Source: Vibrio sp. HDW18 (GTDB lineage: Bacteria > Pseudomonadota > Gammaproteobacteria > Enterobacterales > Vibrionaceae). From it: a stretch of 64,000 nt of DNA. Every line of letters begins with the position of its first letter. Within the stretch, counting starts at the first letter, position 1. The notes below the pieces were generated by a model. It saw only the letters and a program-made list of their open reading frames with translations. It was not told where the DNA came from and did no database searches. The position numbers and the translations under genes were made by a program. Positions 24,844 through 34,922 of this stretch are shown here, piece after piece. Location: contig NZ_CP049913.1 in the NCBI RefSeq assembly GCF_011306175.1, forward strand, positions 372,001 through 436,000, in the 5' to 3' direction.

Positions 24844-26283
24844 ATGTTACAAGCCCCACAACGCCTACCAAGCTTAACCCAAGTGATCATTGCGCTTGGC
24901 TTATTTTTGTTGCTCGCGTTTTCATTTACTGCGCAGTTAGATTTACCTATCCAGCTTGCGCTGTACATCGGCTGGTTTATTGTCATGACCTTAGGCATCC
25001 GCTTAGGTCATAAATATAAAGAATTAGAGGCCGCCGCCTTAAATGGTATTGGCAATGGTTTAGGTGCAGTCCTGATCCTACTGGCGGTCGGTGCCCTAGT
25101 CGGTACTTGGATTGCGGGTGGCATTGTACCCACCATTATTTATTACGGCCTACAAGCGATCCACCCTTCGATTTTTTTACTGGCGACCATGGTGATTTGC
25201 TCGTTAACTGCTCTGGCCACCGGCACCTCATGGGGCGCCGCCGGTACTGCAGGTATCGCTATGATGGGGATCGGTCAAGGTCTTGGCATTCCAGCACCAA
25301 TTACCGCAGGTGCAGTTCTGTCTGGCTGTTACTTTGGCGATAAGATGTCACCACTCTCCGATTCAGTGATATTGGCTTCATCGATGTCGAATGTTGAAGT
25401 GATGGAACACATCAAAGGCATGCTGCCGATTGCGCTGATCAGCTATATCATTACAGGTATTTTGTTTACGCTGTTTGGTTTCCACTACGCTGGCAATGTT
25501 GATATGTCTCAAGTTGAGAGCGTGATTGTCGCGATGGAACAACAGTTCTACATCACCCCTTATTCGTTTGTACCCGTACTGATCGTGCTAAGTTTGCTTG
25601 CGATGCGCATGCCTTCTTTCCCAGTGATCAGTTTTGGTTCACTACTCGGTATTGTTTGGGCGGTGATGATCCAAGATGTCGATTTCCTAGCGGCGTTTAA
25701 TACCGCATGGGCTCCCTACCATATCGAATCTGGCGTAAGCTTTATTGATGCGATCCTCAACCGTGGTGGCATGTCATCCATGCTCGGCTCGGTAGCGGTG
25801 ATTGTCTTCGGTCTCGGTTTTGGCGGTCTGTTAGATAAAGTAGGTGTACTTGAAACCATCGCGAAACTGTTTGAACGTCGCGTAACCAGTGCCGGCTCAT
25901 TGGCCACCAGCACGATTGGCACTGCGTTTATGGGTAACGTATTCGGTTCTGCAATGTATGTTTCGCTGATCCTGACCCCTAAAATTTGTGCCAAAAACTA
26001 TGATCGGCTTGGCTACCAACGCAAAAACCTCTCTCGTAATGCGGAGTTCGGCGGCACGTTAACTTCAGGGATGGTGCCTTGGAGTGATAATGGTATCTAT
26101 ATGGCGAGTATTTTGGGAGTGGCTACCCTCTCCTACGCGCCATTTATGTGGCTAAGCTTTGTATGCATTATCGTTACGATCGTGACCTCTTACTGCGGAT
26201 GGTTTGTGGATAAATGTGAGCCGACAGCATCTGCGGACCAGTCACCGACTGATGCGCCTGAAACAGTGACCACGGCGGCGTAA
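24844..26283 (+). CDS. nhaC: NhaC-family Na+/H+ antiporter-like transporter
   Basis: A 479-residue inner-membrane carrier with about 11-12 hydrophobic segments. Family landmarks: GTWIAGGIVPTIIYYGLQ, ATGTSWGAAGTAGIAMMGIG, GAVLSGCYFGDKMSPLSDSV and GTLTSGMVPWSDNGIYMA. The NhaC family exchanges sodium for protons, but some members carry malate, lactate or lysine, and its place opposite asd leaves amino-acid transport open. The tail after about residue 455 is polar and variable. Confidence 0.85.
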   Translation: MLQAPQRLPSLTQVIIALGLFLLLAFSFTAQLDLPIQLALYIGWFIVMTLGIRLGHKYKELEAAALNGIGNGLGAVLILLAVGALVGTWIAGGIVPTIIYYGLQAIHPSIFLLATMVICSLTALATGTSWGAAGTAGIAMMGIGQGLGIPAPITAGAVLSGCYFGDKMSPLSDSVILASSMSNVEVMEHIKGMLPIALISYIITGILFTLFGFHYAGNVDMSQVESVIVAMEQQFYITPYSFVPVLIVLSLLAMRMPSFPVISFGSLLGIVWAVMIQDVDFLAAFNTAWAPYHIESGVSFIDAILNRGGMSSMLGSVAVIVFGLGFGGLLDKVGVLETIAKLFERRVTSAGSLATSTIGTAFMGNVFGSAMYVSLILTPKICAKNYDRLGYQRKNLSRNAEFGGTLTSGMVPWSDNGIYMASILGVATLSYAPFMWLSFVCIIVTIVTSYCGWFVDKCEPTASADQSPTDAPETVTTAA

Positions 26284-26324
26284 CGAGACCTTGCTGCAAA
26301 ACAAGCATCACCCTTACGGATGAC

Positions 26325-26357
26325 AAAAAAGAGCGCTTTGCAAGCGCTCTTTTTTTA
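26325..26357. terminator. Bidirectional terminator between the antiporter gene and yejK
   Basis: GAGCGCTT-tgc-AAGCGCTC (26331-26349) with AAAAAA before and TTTTTTT after. Confidence 0.9.
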
Positions 26358-26430
26358 CCTATTCGACTATCGATATCAGTCGATCGAATTGCGGGGCTAG
26401 CACGGCATGCTTGCCACCGAAAATATCCGA

Positions 26431-27432
26431 TTAGCGTAGACGCGTCAGTTGGTCACGCAGATTGGGTGGGGTCCCTTTGATGCTCAAAGTATCGGTTTCT
26501 GGATCGTAGAACACCCGCTCGCCAAGTAACACACTATCAAAGCTGAGATTTAAGCCACCACCTGCACCAACATATTTGGTGAGTTTACGCACGGTTGAGC
26601 GATCCGCGGGGAAACTCTCTTCTAATTGATAGCCTTGCTCACGGGTAAAATCGAAAAAATTGATCCCTTCATGACTGGCTGGCAACTCACCAGAAAGTTC
26701 TTGCACCTTAACCTCATCACCAGCTTTGATTTGATCGTTACAGTATTCGTATACCTGCTTCTTATAACTGATCGTTTCCTCTTTTTCGAACTTGGCATCC
26801 GTACAGAAATCTTCTACCGCTTGCATCAATACTTGGTTTTGCTGCTTAGTATCCAAACCAATATCGGCTTGTAGAAAATCGAGGAAAAAATCGGCCACTT
26901 TGCGCCCAACTCGGCCTTTAATGTAGCTCAGGTAACGCTTGGACTCTTGGTCAGTCTCATAGCTAGAGAGATCAATCCGCGCCACAATATCCATTTTATT
27001 GATATCCAGATAGTCGGTCGCGCTAATCTCTAGTCCCTCGGTGACTTTCAAACTTTGATTAAGCGGTAGCAAACCAATAAACAGATAATCGGTGGCCAAA
27101 GATTGATATTCCGCCATGACCAAAATGCCTTCATCAGCGAAAGGGTATTTGGCTAGCTCATTTTTCAGACGCTGCGCGCTTTGCTGTGAAAAAGGGTAAA
27201 AGGGTAAGCTGCCACGACGCATATCTTGCAACCAAAGCTGAAACTCACTGTCTGATTTAAAGCAACCAAAACCTTTACCTGCTTTGGCATTAAAAATACG
27301 ATGTAACTCCGCCACCAAATTTTCGGTGGACGCGTCATTAGGCAAAGATTCAGCGCGATAATTGACCTCTAATTCATCGTTATCATTTTTACGCAGTTGG
27401 TGCAAAATCACGTTAGAAAGGAATAGGCTCAT
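26431..27432 (-). CDS. yejK: Nucleoid-associated protein YejK/NdpA
   Basis: A 333-residue nucleoid-associated protein, starting MSLFLSNVILHQLRKNDNDE and containing GRVGRKVADFFLDFLQADIG and FDSVLLGERVFYDPETDTLS. E. coli YejK is found on the nucleoid and contacts topoisomerase IV and gyrase. It is divergent from yejL with 84 bases between, the conserved arrangement. Confidence 0.93.
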   Translation of the reverse strand: MSLFLSNVILHQLRKNDNDELEVNYRAESLPNDASTENLVAELHRIFNAKAGKGFGCFKSDSEFQLWLQDMRRGSLPFYPFSQQSAQRLKNELAKYPFADEGILVMAEYQSLATDYLFIGLLPLNQSLKVTEGLEISATDYLDINKMDIVARIDLSSYETDQESKRYLSYIKGRVGRKVADFFLDFLQADIGLDTKQQNQVLMQAVEDFCTDAKFEKEETISYKKQVYEYCNDQIKAGDEVKVQELSGELPASHEGINFFDFTREQGYQLEESFPADRSTVRKLTKYVGAGGGLNLSFDSVLLGERVFYDPETDTLSIKGTPPNLRDQLTRLR

Positions 27433-27516
27433 AGTGAAATAATCATCGTTGTGGTTTCAGTTGTCAGGCATAGTAGGGTATCATAAGCCGCTTTTACTAT
27501 CATCATCAGAGTCAAT

Positions 27517-27732
27517 ATGCCTATTACATCGAAATACAGTGACCAACACGTTGAAACCATTCTGACTGAAATTGCTGCGGTACTCGATAAACACCATGCA
27601 TCGCCAGAGCTCACCTTAATGGTGGTGGGTAATGTTGCCACCAATATACTCAATCAAAATGTAGCCGCTGGGCAGCGTAAAATAATTGCAGAAAAATTCG
27701 CACAAGCATTAATCTCGTCTTTGCAAAGCTAA
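27517..27732 (+). CDS. yejL: DUF1414 protein YejL
   Basis: A 71-residue conserved small protein ([32 protein letters not shown]). Function is unknown. It lies between yejK and yejM, as in E. coli, and is probably co-transcribed with yejM, which begins 33 bases later. Confidence 0.92.
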   Translation: MPITSKYSDQHVETILTEIAAVLDKHHASPELTLMVVGNVATNILNQNVAAGQRKIIAEKFAQALISSLQS

Positions 27733-27765
27733 ATGACCCATTTAACCTATTAATAGAAAAAGCAC

Positions 27766-29571
27766 ATGGTAGACAGCGAAAATACATACGGTGATCGAGT
27801 TTCTCGTTTGGTTGGTTGGGGGCATTGGTTTGCCTTCTTTAATATCATTGCCGCTATCTTAATTGGTACGCGATACCTTTCCCAATCACCTTGGCCAGAA
27901 ACCCTGCTTGGGCAACTCTATTTGACCCTGTCGTGGATTGGCCATTTTGGTTTTCTGGTTTTCGCACTCTACCTGCTAGTGCTTTTTCCTCTTACCTTTA
28001 TCATTCCATCACGCAGCTTATTTCGTTTTCTCGCCGTTTGCTTCTCAACACTTGGCCTGACGGTACTATTGATTGACACTCAAGCGTATCAGATCATTAA
28101 CCTGCATCTAAATCCTGTGGTTTGGGAGTTGCTATTTAGCGATGAAACCAGCAGTGTCAGTGCCGATTTACAACATCTGTTTGTGGTTTTACCACTGATC
28201 TTTTTACTTGAACTTGGCCTCTCTGAATGGGTATGGCGCAAGCAGCGCAAACTATCGCACAAGCGCATAGGACGCCCAATCGCTGGGGTGTTTTTTGTGA
28301 GTTTTATTGCTAGCCATCTAATTTATGTCTGGTCCGATGCCTATCTATATGCACCGGTGACCAGCCAACGGGCTAACTTCCCACTCTCCTATCCGATGAC
28401 GGCCAAATCGTTTATGGAAAAACACGGCTTACTTGATAAAGAAGAGTACAGTAAGCGACTGGCGGAGCAGAGTAGCGAGATCGATGTACTGGCTTATCCA
28501 TTGGAGCCGTTAGAGTTTAATCGTCGCGCCAATAACCTCAACGTGCTGATCGTGAGCATTAACAATCTACGCGCAGATGCCTTAACCCCAGATCTGATGC
28601 CAACCGCTTATCAGTTTGCCAACCAAAACCTCAACTTTGCCAACCACTACAGTTCCAGCAACGATATGTTTGGGGTCTTTGGCTTGTTCTATGGCTTACC
28701 TAGCACCTACGCAAGCAGTGTTCGTGTGCAAGGTAGTGCACCGCTATTTATTGATATCATGAGAAAAAATGATTATCAATTTGGGTTATTTAGTGGCAAT
28801 GATTTTGCCGATCCTCTATATCAAGAAACGCTATTTCGAACATTAAAGCGGACCAAAATCGCAGTAGATAATCAGCATACCTTCGATCAACAAGTGGTAA
28901 ACATGTGGGCAGAATGGCTACCTTCCGTTCAGAAAAAACCTTGGTTTAGCTATCTCGAATTGACCACGCTTGAAGAACTTTCCGATCTCACCGATGCGCC
29001 CTCACAGGGTTCCACCGAACAGCGCTTACGCGCCAGCTATAACCGCTCCGTGACCCAAGCAGACCAAGTGTTTAATCAGTTACTTGAGCAGCTCAATACG
29101 CTTGGCTTAGCCGATAGCACCGTGATTGTGCTGACCTCTAACCACGGTACCGAATTTAACGAGACCAAAACCAATACTTGGGGTTCGGACAGCAATTACA
29201 GTCGCTATCAACTGCAAGTACCAATGGTGATTCACTGGCCAGGCAGAATTGCTGGTATCTATGCACACCGCTCTAGCCATCTCGACTTCTCGGTTACTCT
29301 AATGCAAGATCTGCTTGGGGTTTCATCCAATCCGATAGATTACAGTAGTGGTAAAAATCTATTTAATGAAAGTAAGCGCAAATGGATCCTGGCGGGTGAT
29401 GCCCGAGAGTTGGCTTTAATCACCAATCAAAACACCACCGTGATTGATAAGTTTGGCAATTTTAAAGTCTATGATAATGAATATCAGCGCCTGAAACAGA
29501 CAACACCAACCCTACCGGTATTAATGCAAGGTTTGACCGAGTTGCAGCGTTTTTACGCAAAAGACAATTAA
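27766..29571 (+). CDS. yejM: Inner-membrane LPS regulator YejM (PbgA/LapC)
   Basis: A 601-residue protein with five N-terminal membrane segments (about 1-190) and a periplasmic alkaline-phosphatase-superfamily domain (NVLIVSINNLRADALTPDLM, VIVLTSNHGTEFNET, MVIHWPG). In E. coli it senses periplasmic lipopolysaccharide and protects LpxC from degradation through LapB. The sulfatase-like domain normally lacks full hydrolase ligands. Start at ATG 27766, just after yejL. Confidence 0.94.
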   Translation: MVDSENTYGDRVSRLVGWGHWFAFFNIIAAILIGTRYLSQSPWPETLLGQLYLTLSWIGHFGFLVFALYLLVLFPLTFIIPSRSLFRFLAVCFSTLGLTVLLIDTQAYQIINLHLNPVVWELLFSDETSSVSADLQHLFVVLPLIFLLELGLSEWVWRKQRKLSHKRIGRPIAGVFFVSFIASHLIYVWSDAYLYAPVTSQRANFPLSYPMTAKSFMEKHGLLDKEEYSKRLAEQSSEIDVLAYPLEPLEFNRRANNLNVLIVSINNLRADALTPDLMPTAYQFANQNLNFANHYSSSNDMFGVFGLFYGLPSTYASSVRVQGSAPLFIDIMRKNDYQFGLFSGNDFADPLYQETLFRTLKRTKIAVDNQHTFDQQVVNMWAEWLPSVQKKPWFSYLELTTLEELSDLTDAPSQGSTEQRLRASYNRSVTQADQVFNQLLEQLNTLGLADSTVIVLTSNHGTEFNETKTNTWGSDSNYSRYQLQVPMVIHWPGRIAGIYAHRSSHLDFSVTLMQDLLGVSSNPIDYSSGKNLFNESKRKWILAGDARELALITNQNTTVIDKFGNFKVYDNEYQRLKQTTPTLPVLMQGLTELQRFYAKDN

Positions 29572-29634
29572 ATTCATTATTTTAAGCCAAGCTAGGCTTG
29601 ACGCCTTACACAAAAGTTATTAGATTACGCGCAT

Positions 29635-29711
29635 CGGACTGTAGCGCAGCTTGGTAGCGCACCGTCATGGGGTGTCGGGGGTCGGAGGTTCAAATCCTCT
29701 CAGTCCGACCA
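29635..29711 (+). tRNA. tRNA-Pro (anticodon GGG)
   Basis: The 77-nt cloverleaf has acceptor arms CGGACTG/CAGTCCG followed by encoded ACCA, a D arm GCGC...GCGC, the anticodon loop ATGGGGT with GGG at the anticodon, and a T arm GGAGG-TTCAAAT-CCTCT. The anticodon arm matches E. coli proL. The acceptor stem pairs fully. Confidence 0.97.
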
Positions 29712-29718
29712 TACACCT

Positions 29719-29748
29719 AAAGGGGAGTTTCTTAGAAACTCCCCTTTT
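29719..29748 (+). terminator. Terminator after tRNA-Pro
   Basis: AAGGGGAGTTTC-tta-GAAACTCCCCTT followed by TT, a 12-bp stem 7 nt after the tRNA. Confidence 0.9.
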
Positions 29749-29875
29749 CCGTTTTAATCAATGTACAAAATAACGTTTAGTGATAAAAATCGCAGCCAAG
29801 TGTACATAATTACAGCAAACGGTTTATTGGGGGCTTTACAAGTGAGTATCAGCTCGATATTATGCCCGCACAAAA

Positions 29876-29966
29876 GGAGAGATGGCTGAGTGGTTGAAAG
29901 CACCGGTCTTGAAAACCGGCGATGGTTAATAGCTATCCTAGGGTTCAAATCCCTATCTCTCCGCCA
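29876..29966 (+). tRNA. tRNA-Ser (anticodon TGA)
   Basis: The 91-nt class II tRNA has acceptor GGAGAGA paired with TCTCTCC followed by GCCA, the anticodon stem ACCGG/CCGGT around CTTGAAA with TGA anticodon, a long variable arm (about 29926-29941) and a T loop TTCAAAT. Confidence 0.97.
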
Positions 29967-29972
29967 AATTCA

Positions 29973-29998
29973 AGCCCTTGATTTATCAAGGGTTTTTC
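29973..29998 (+). terminator. Terminator after tRNA-Ser
   Basis: CCCTTGAT-tt-ATCAAGGG followed by TTTTT. Confidence 0.85.
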
Positions 29999-30168
29999 TC
30001 GTTTTAAGACGATCAAATATCACCTAATACAAATAGGTGACACATATGTGGTTATTTCAGCATCCTTCTAGCATCGACGATGCTCGCGTCAACTTCACTT
30101 CTTCGCAACACTTCCCTTCTTCGCAACAGAATATGCCCCTACTTCATCCCTGGCGGTTGCCAATCCAA

Positions 30169-32115
30169 TCAATTACGTTTTCTATCTTGACGTTGATTCT
30201 TCGAAGCACGCCGTGTGCGTTTAAAAGCAGGCTTACTGACCGCGGGTAAAGATTGTAATGCCGTAGGTATTGGCGCAGTTTTAACTTGCTCGATCAATTG
30301 TTCAAGGCGTTGCTGTAAGGTCTGCATAAAGGGTTGGTAAGCTTGGCCTTTCTCTGCGATAGCTTGCAGTTGATGCTCCCAATGCGCCGTCATATCTGGG
30401 TAAGTGGCTTCGCTGGGTAATGCATCAATCAAGCCCCGACCAGCGGGAGAGCTTTTAATCAACTTACTATCACGCAGTAATAAGCCACGCTTAAATAAGG
30501 TATCGAGAATACCAGCACGGGTTGCTTCCGTGCCTAAACCATCGGTTTCACGGAGAATTTTCTTCAAATCTTGATCCGCGACAAAACGAGCAATCCCAGT
30601 CATCGCTTGCAACAGCGTTGCTTCAGTAAAATGACGAGGCGGCTCCGTTTGCTTTTGTTTGATCTCCGCCTCTCGACACTGCAGTACAGTCCCGATAGGT
30701 AGAGGTGGCACTTTATCTACGCCCTCGACTTGCTCATCTTGACAACCGGTTAATGCTTTCCAGCCCGCACTGAGCAGTTGACGCCCTTTGGCGATAAAAA
30801 TGCCACCAGCGATGTTAAACACTAACTTTGCCTCTGCGTACACGGCGGCTGGATAAAACTGCATTAAATATTGGCGAGCAATCAGCTGATACACTTTCAA
30901 CTCATAGCTAGACAACCGATTCAGCGCGGCCTGTTTTGGGGTGGGGATAATCGCATGGTGAGCATCGACCTTACGGTCATTCCATGCTTTAGAACGCAAC
31001 GATAAATCAGCCTGCTGTACAGCCGTTGTCAGCTCTTGGGCATTATTGGCGATCGCCGCCACGACCTCTGCAGCTTGGGCCCAATGTTCATCAGGCAAAT
31101 AACGGCAATCAGAGCGTGGATAGGTGATTAATTTATGTTTCTCATACAGGGCCTGACAAATATCCAACACTTGCTGCGCACTCATGTGATAACGCTTGGC
31201 TGCATCAATTTGCAGCGTCGAAAGTGAATAAGGCAGTGGAGCCGCTTGCTTGGTTTGCTGTTGCTCTGATCCGGTTACGCTGGCAGGTTGATGTGCGATG
31301 CGATTGGCGACATTCTCAACCAGCTTACGGTTGATCACTCGACCTTGCTCATCCTGCCACGGCAAACAAGCGTCACTCGGTTGCCAACGAGCACGGATAT
31401 CAAACTGATCCGCACCATTTTGATAAGGAATGAGCGCATCGAGAGTGAAATAATCATGAGCGATAAAATTTTCGATCTCTTGATCACGCCTCACCACTAA
31501 ACCCAGCACCGGTGTTTGCACCCGACCAACAGAAAGCACCCCTTGATAGCCCGCTTTTTGCCCAAGCAAAGTATAAGCACGCGACATATTCATGCCATAT
31601 AGCCAATCGGCGCGTGAGCGGGCTAAGGCAGAAACCGAAAGCGGAATAAATTCACGATTACTGCGTAAATCCTGTAGAGCACGTTTTACGGCAGCAAGGT
31701 TTAAATCACTGATCAATAAGCGCTGTACCTGGGCTTTTTTATGCTGAGACACTTTGCAGTAATCCAACACTTCATCAACTAACAGCTGCCCTTCGCGGTC
31801 TGGATCGCCTGCATGAATAATTTGCGTCGCATCTTTAAGCAGTTTGCGTACGACGCTAAGCTGCTGAGCCGCGGATTTCCTAGGCCTTAATTGCCACTGC
31901 TGTGGAATAATCGGCAAATCGGCCATGTGCCATTTTTTATAGCGTTCAGCATAAGCATCCGGTTCAACTTGCTCAAGCAGATGGCCAATACACCACGTCA
32001 CAACATCACCATTCGCGCAGCGAATACTGCCCGGCTGTTTTTGGTGTGGTTTAGGCAGAGCATCGGCAATTGCTCGCGCTAAGCTTGGTTTTTCAGCAAT
32101 AAAGAGTCGACTCAT
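30169..32115 (-). CDS. topB: DNA topoisomerase III
   Basis: Type IA topoisomerase that decatenates and resolves replication and recombination intermediates. The N-terminal TOPRIM domain has [20 protein letters not shown] and [19 protein letters not shown]; the catalytic Tyr is in [17 protein letters not shown] (about residue 325); [14 protein letters not shown] and [15 protein letters not shown] complete the family set. The tail after 620 is Lys/Arg-rich, as in E. coli TopB. I start at the second ATG (32115), because TopB proteins begin [10 protein letters not shown]; the ATG three codons upstream is possible. Confidence 0.95.
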   Translation of the reverse strand: MSRLFIAEKPSLARAIADALPKPHQKQPGSIRCANGDVVTWCIGHLLEQVEPDAYAERYKKWHMADLPIIPQQWQLRPRKSAAQQLSVVRKLLKDATQIIHAGDPDREGQLLVDEVLDYCKVSQHKKAQVQRLLISDLNLAAVKRALQDLRSNREFIPLSVSALARSRADWLYGMNMSRAYTLLGQKAGYQGVLSVGRVQTPVLGLVVRRDQEIENFIAHDYFTLDALIPYQNGADQFDIRARWQPSDACLPWQDEQGRVINRKLVENVANRIAHQPASVTGSEQQQTKQAAPLPYSLSTLQIDAAKRYHMSAQQVLDICQALYEKHKLITYPRSDCRYLPDEHWAQAAEVVAAIANNAQELTTAVQQADLSLRSKAWNDRKVDAHHAIIPTPKQAALNRLSSYELKVYQLIARQYLMQFYPAAVYAEAKLVFNIAGGIFIAKGRQLLSAGWKALTGCQDEQVEGVDKVPPLPIGTVLQCREAEIKQKQTEPPRHFTEATLLQAMTGIARFVADQDLKKILRETDGLGTEATRAGILDTLFKRGLLLRDSKLIKSSPAGRGLIDALPSEATYPDMTAHWEHQLQAIAEKGQAYQPFMQTLQQRLEQLIEQVKTAPIPTALQSLPAVSKPAFKRTRRASKNQRQDRKRN

Positions 32116-32199
32116 GGTGGTCATTGATCAGATAAAATTAAGGCCACATTACTCAATGTGGCCTTATAAATGCAAGTGAAACTGTAATTTTATACAGTG

Positions 32200-32532
32200 T
32201 TATTCTTGATTAGCGGCACGGGCTGCCGCCTCTTTAACCAGTGTTTGCAGCTCACCCTTCTGGAACATTTCCAGCACGATGTCGCAACCGCCGATCAACT
32301 CGCCTTCAATCCACAATTGTGGAAAAGTAGGCCACTGTGCATAGACTGGCAATTCCGCACGAATATCTGGATTTTGCAGAATATCTACATAAGCAAATTT
32401 TTCACCACACGCCATCAGTGCTTGTGCCGCTTGTGAAGAAAAACCACAACTTGGCAATTTAGGTGAGCCTTTCATATAAAGCAAAATCGAATTTTCGGCG
32501 ATTTGCTGTTTGATTTTATCAATAGTTTCCAT
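32200..32532 (-). CDS. grxD: Monothiol glutaredoxin GrxD (Grx4)
   Basis: A 110-residue monothiol glutaredoxin that carries Fe-S clusters, often with BolA proteins. The active motif is PSCGFS rather than the PSCPYC-type dithiol, preceded by ILLYMKGSPKLP and followed by TFPQLWIEGELIGGCDIVLEM for glutathione binding. I chose the ATG at 32532 with GAGGAA 5 nt upstream; the longer frame to 32802 runs into the divergent sodB promoter region. Next to sodB as in V. cholerae, suggesting iron and oxidative stress context. Confidence 0.95.
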   Translation of the reverse strand: METIDKIKQQIAENSILLYMKGSPKLPSCGFSSQAAQALMACGEKFAYVDILQNPDIRAELPVYAQWPTFPQLWIEGELIGGCDIVLEMFQKGELQTLVKEAAARAANQE

Positions 32533-32815
32533 CGCTTCCTCATTAATGGATGTCATCAAATATGGCCGTATTCTAAAGCAATAATGGAGAATAAAAACCC
32601 TATTATTAACACGGTTAAGCGCTAAACTTAGTTTACTGGGAAAGGTGATGCTTGGGATTGATGGACCTTGATGATCTTTTTCTGCACTCGGGGTTTTAAT
32701 AAAGTAAAAACTTGCTAAACTAATTGGCAAGTCAGTCATAGTGACGAATAAAATAATACACTGGAAGCAATGACATAAAGAGAAGTCTCTCTTTACACTC
32801 AATGGAGAATCCGCA

Positions 32816-33400
32816 ATGGCATTTGAATTACCTGCTCTTCCTTATGCGAAAGACGCACTAGAGCCACACATCTCAGCAGAAACACTGGACTTCCACCACG
32901 GTAAGCACCACAACACTTATGTGGTAAAACTGAATGGCTTGATCCCTGGCACTCAATTTGAAAATAAATCATTAGAAGAGATCATCAAGACCTCGACCGG
33001 TGGTGTTTTCAATAATGCCGCTCAGATTTGGAACCACACTTTCTACTGGCACTGTCTGTCACCAAACGGCGGTGGTGAGCCAACTGGCGCAGTTGCTGAA
33101 GCCATCAATGCAGCATTCGGATCTTTTGCTGAGTTCAAAGCAAAATTCACTGATTCTGCGATCAACAATTTTGGTTCGTCTTGGACTTGGCTAGTGAAAA
33201 AAGCCGATGGTACATTAGCGATCAGCAACACTTCTAATGCAGCGACACCGCTGACAGAAGAAGGGGTGACACCGCTACTGACCGTTGATCTGTGGGAACA
33301 TGCATACTATATCGACTACCGTAACGTGCGCCCTGAGTACATCAACGGCTTCTGGGCATTGGTTAACTGGGATTTCGTTGCTCAAAACCTCGCCAAATAA
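32816..33400 (+). CDS. sodB: Superoxide dismutase [Fe]
   Basis: A 194-residue cytoplasmic iron superoxide dismutase. The metal ligands are visible: His in [13 protein letters not shown], His in [15 protein letters not shown], and Asp and His in [13 protein letters not shown]. Iron-type rather than manganese-type features include the [11 protein letters not shown] block. The sequence just upstream (AAAGAGA-ag-TCTCTCTTT) is an inverted repeat in the leader. In enteric bacteria and V. cholerae, sodB is repressed under low iron by the RyhB small RNA; the site is not proven here. Confidence 0.97.
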   Translation: MAFELPALPYAKDALEPHISAETLDFHHGKHHNTYVVKLNGLIPGTQFENKSLEEIIKTSTGGVFNNAAQIWNHTFYWHCLSPNGGGEPTGAVAEAINAAFGSFAEFKAKFTDSAINNFGSSWTWLVKKADGTLAISNTSNAATPLTEEGVTPLLTVDLWEHAYYIDYRNVRPEYINGFWALVNWDFVAQNLAK

Positions 33401-33425
33401 GCATCGTCCGCTTAATAAAACGCCA

Positions 33426-33453
33426 TAAGCCTGCAATTTTGCAGGCTTTTTTA
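33426..33453 (+). terminator. Terminator of sodB
   Basis: AAGCCTGC-aatttt-GCAGGCTT followed by TTTT. Confidence 0.9.
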
Positions 33454-33513
33454 TCTCTCTCGCTCAAGTTTTTCGTTCAAGTGCCGTTAAATGAACATCA
33501 ACGGGAGAGTGTC

Positions 33514-34017
33514 ATGCAAGTCCACACGTTAGACAAAGCTGCAATCATCAGTGAATTGCATTTCGGCCAAGGTATTAGCCAAGCCGTTACGCAAGGACGT
33601 CGTGCCGACTTCTCTCTACTGCTGGCACTATTTTCGAATGATGTCCGCGATAACACCCCGGTAGATAAGATCGATCAGACTCCAACCACTGAGCAGCTAC
33701 TACGGCAACGTTTTGAACTCGCGCCTCCTCAACCGCTGGCGAATGATCACAGTTCGTATCAAATTTCAGCCAACCAAGCAGCACAGTTCCATCAAGGGGG
33801 CATGGCAAGTGCCAAGCTAAGCCATTATTTGGCTCCAGAAGCATTAACCTATCGCCCACAAGATACTCAAGGCTTACCGGAAGAGGTGTATTTGAATCTC
33901 TCTGGGCACGAACGACGTCATCTGGCGGATAAAACCCCGATTTCACTCTTGGCTAAAGATTTTTATCAGCGTCTTGCGACCGCCTACCGTCAAGATCAAT
34001 TACGAGTTGCCCTCTGA
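33514..34017 (+). CDS. Hypothetical protein of the sodB neighbourhood
   Basis: A 167-residue soluble protein with no family I can name. It begins MQVHTLDKAAIISELHFGQG and has VTQGRRADFSLLLALFSNDV, a polar middle (QLLRQRFELAPPQPLAND), and GHERRHLADKTPISLLAKDF near the end. I start at the ATG at 33514 with GGGAGAG 7 nt upstream; an in-frame frame opening at 33439 overlaps the sodB terminator. No signal peptide or membrane segment. V. cholerae has a conserved hypothetical gene at the same place, so it is native. Confidence 0.8.
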   Translation: MQVHTLDKAAIISELHFGQGISQAVTQGRRADFSLLLALFSNDVRDNTPVDKIDQTPTTEQLLRQRFELAPPQPLANDHSSYQISANQAAQFHQGGMASAKLSHYLAPEALTYRPQDTQGLPEEVYLNLSGHERRHLADKTPISLLAKDFYQRLATAYRQDQLRVAL

Positions 34018-34229
34018 TCCGCGCACATATGAAATTATCCGCACTGCAAACAACCACATTCTGCAATCATTTTTGTGAATGAATGCAAACTATTGAGTTT
34101 CGATTTGGATAATCCAAGATCATTCGAGCTCATTCACATTGCATTCACATTTCATCAACTATCATAACCACACTCTTTTACAGAAACCCTCGCTAACAAA
34201 GCGCACAAAAATACGGAAAGGTGGCACAC

Positions 34230-34901
34230 ATGGATATAAAAAGTGCAGTAATCTTGATCACTTCTGCCAGTTCAGTGCTAGGTAGCACCTTAGCTATCCA
34301 TTTTGTGCGGCTTGGAGCGCGGGTGATGTTATGCGATCTCAATCTGTCTGGTTTAGTCAAAACTTATCAGTGTTGCTGTGCAATCTCAGATCAAGTTGCT
34401 TATTTTCATCTATGCGATTTTTCACCAGAAAGCATTGAGCATCTACTTGATATTACCGAGCAAAAATTCGATCGCGTGCCAGATGTATTGATTAATAATT
34501 TACCCTCTGCCCCCCTGCCCTCTTTGGTCGATGAAAAACCGGCAGCTCAATTTATTCAGCAATTAGCGACCATTGCTTCTTCATTGTTTAATTTTAGCCA
34601 TACTTGCTCACTCAGAATGCGTCAGCACGATACGAAAGGGGTGATCGTGAATGTGGTGTGCTATAACGCACCACAAGATCGGTTGGGAATTGAAAGTGCT
34701 AATTCGATGGTGTCCGGATTTACTCAATGCTGGGCTAAAGAGCTGACTCCGTTCAATATTCGGGTGGCTGGCGTTGTGCCCCAAGTCCCCTGCGCGAATG
34801 ATGAACGGGTACACTGGTCGGAAATGCGCGAAGAATTGATCCGAAATACTGAATATATCGTTGCTAATGAGTATTTTAGTGGTCGAGTGATGTCCGCTTA
34901 G
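34230..34901 (+). CDS. Degenerate short-chain dehydrogenase/reductase-like protein
   Basis: A 223-residue SDR-fold protein. The nucleotide-binding start is AVILITSASSVLGSTLAIHF (canonical TGxxxGxG becomes TSASSVLG), an Asp-ending second strand follows (VMLCDLNLSG) and NN is kept in VLINNLPSAP. At the place of the catalytic YxxxK it reads IESANSMVSGFTQCWAKEL, with Ile for Tyr and Ser for Lys. So it is probably not a classical oxidoreductase. ATG 34230 has GGAAAGGTG upstream; a GTG at 34221 is the alternative. It converges with mlaA. Role unknown, perhaps ligand sensing. Confidence 0.8.
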   Translation: MDIKSAVILITSASSVLGSTLAIHFVRLGARVMLCDLNLSGLVKTYQCCCAISDQVAYFHLCDFSPESIEHLLDITEQKFDRVPDVLINNLPSAPLPSLVDEKPAAQFIQQLATIASSLFNFSHTCSLRMRQHDTKGVIVNVVCYNAPQDRLGIESANSMVSGFTQCWAKELTPFNIRVAGVVPQVPCANDERVHWSEMREELIRNTEYIVANEYFSGRVMSA

Positions 34902-34922
34902 CCACAGCTAAGCGGTCAATGA

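Noticed and set aside
29635..29966. tRNA-Pro/tRNA-Ser as integration sites of another island
   Set aside because: No integrase and no repeated tRNA 3' end nearby; both tRNAs have their own terminators and normal flanking genes.
30037..30249. 70-codon plus-strand frame after tRNA-Ser
   Set aside because: Runs into the antisense strand of topB; no homology or ribosome site.
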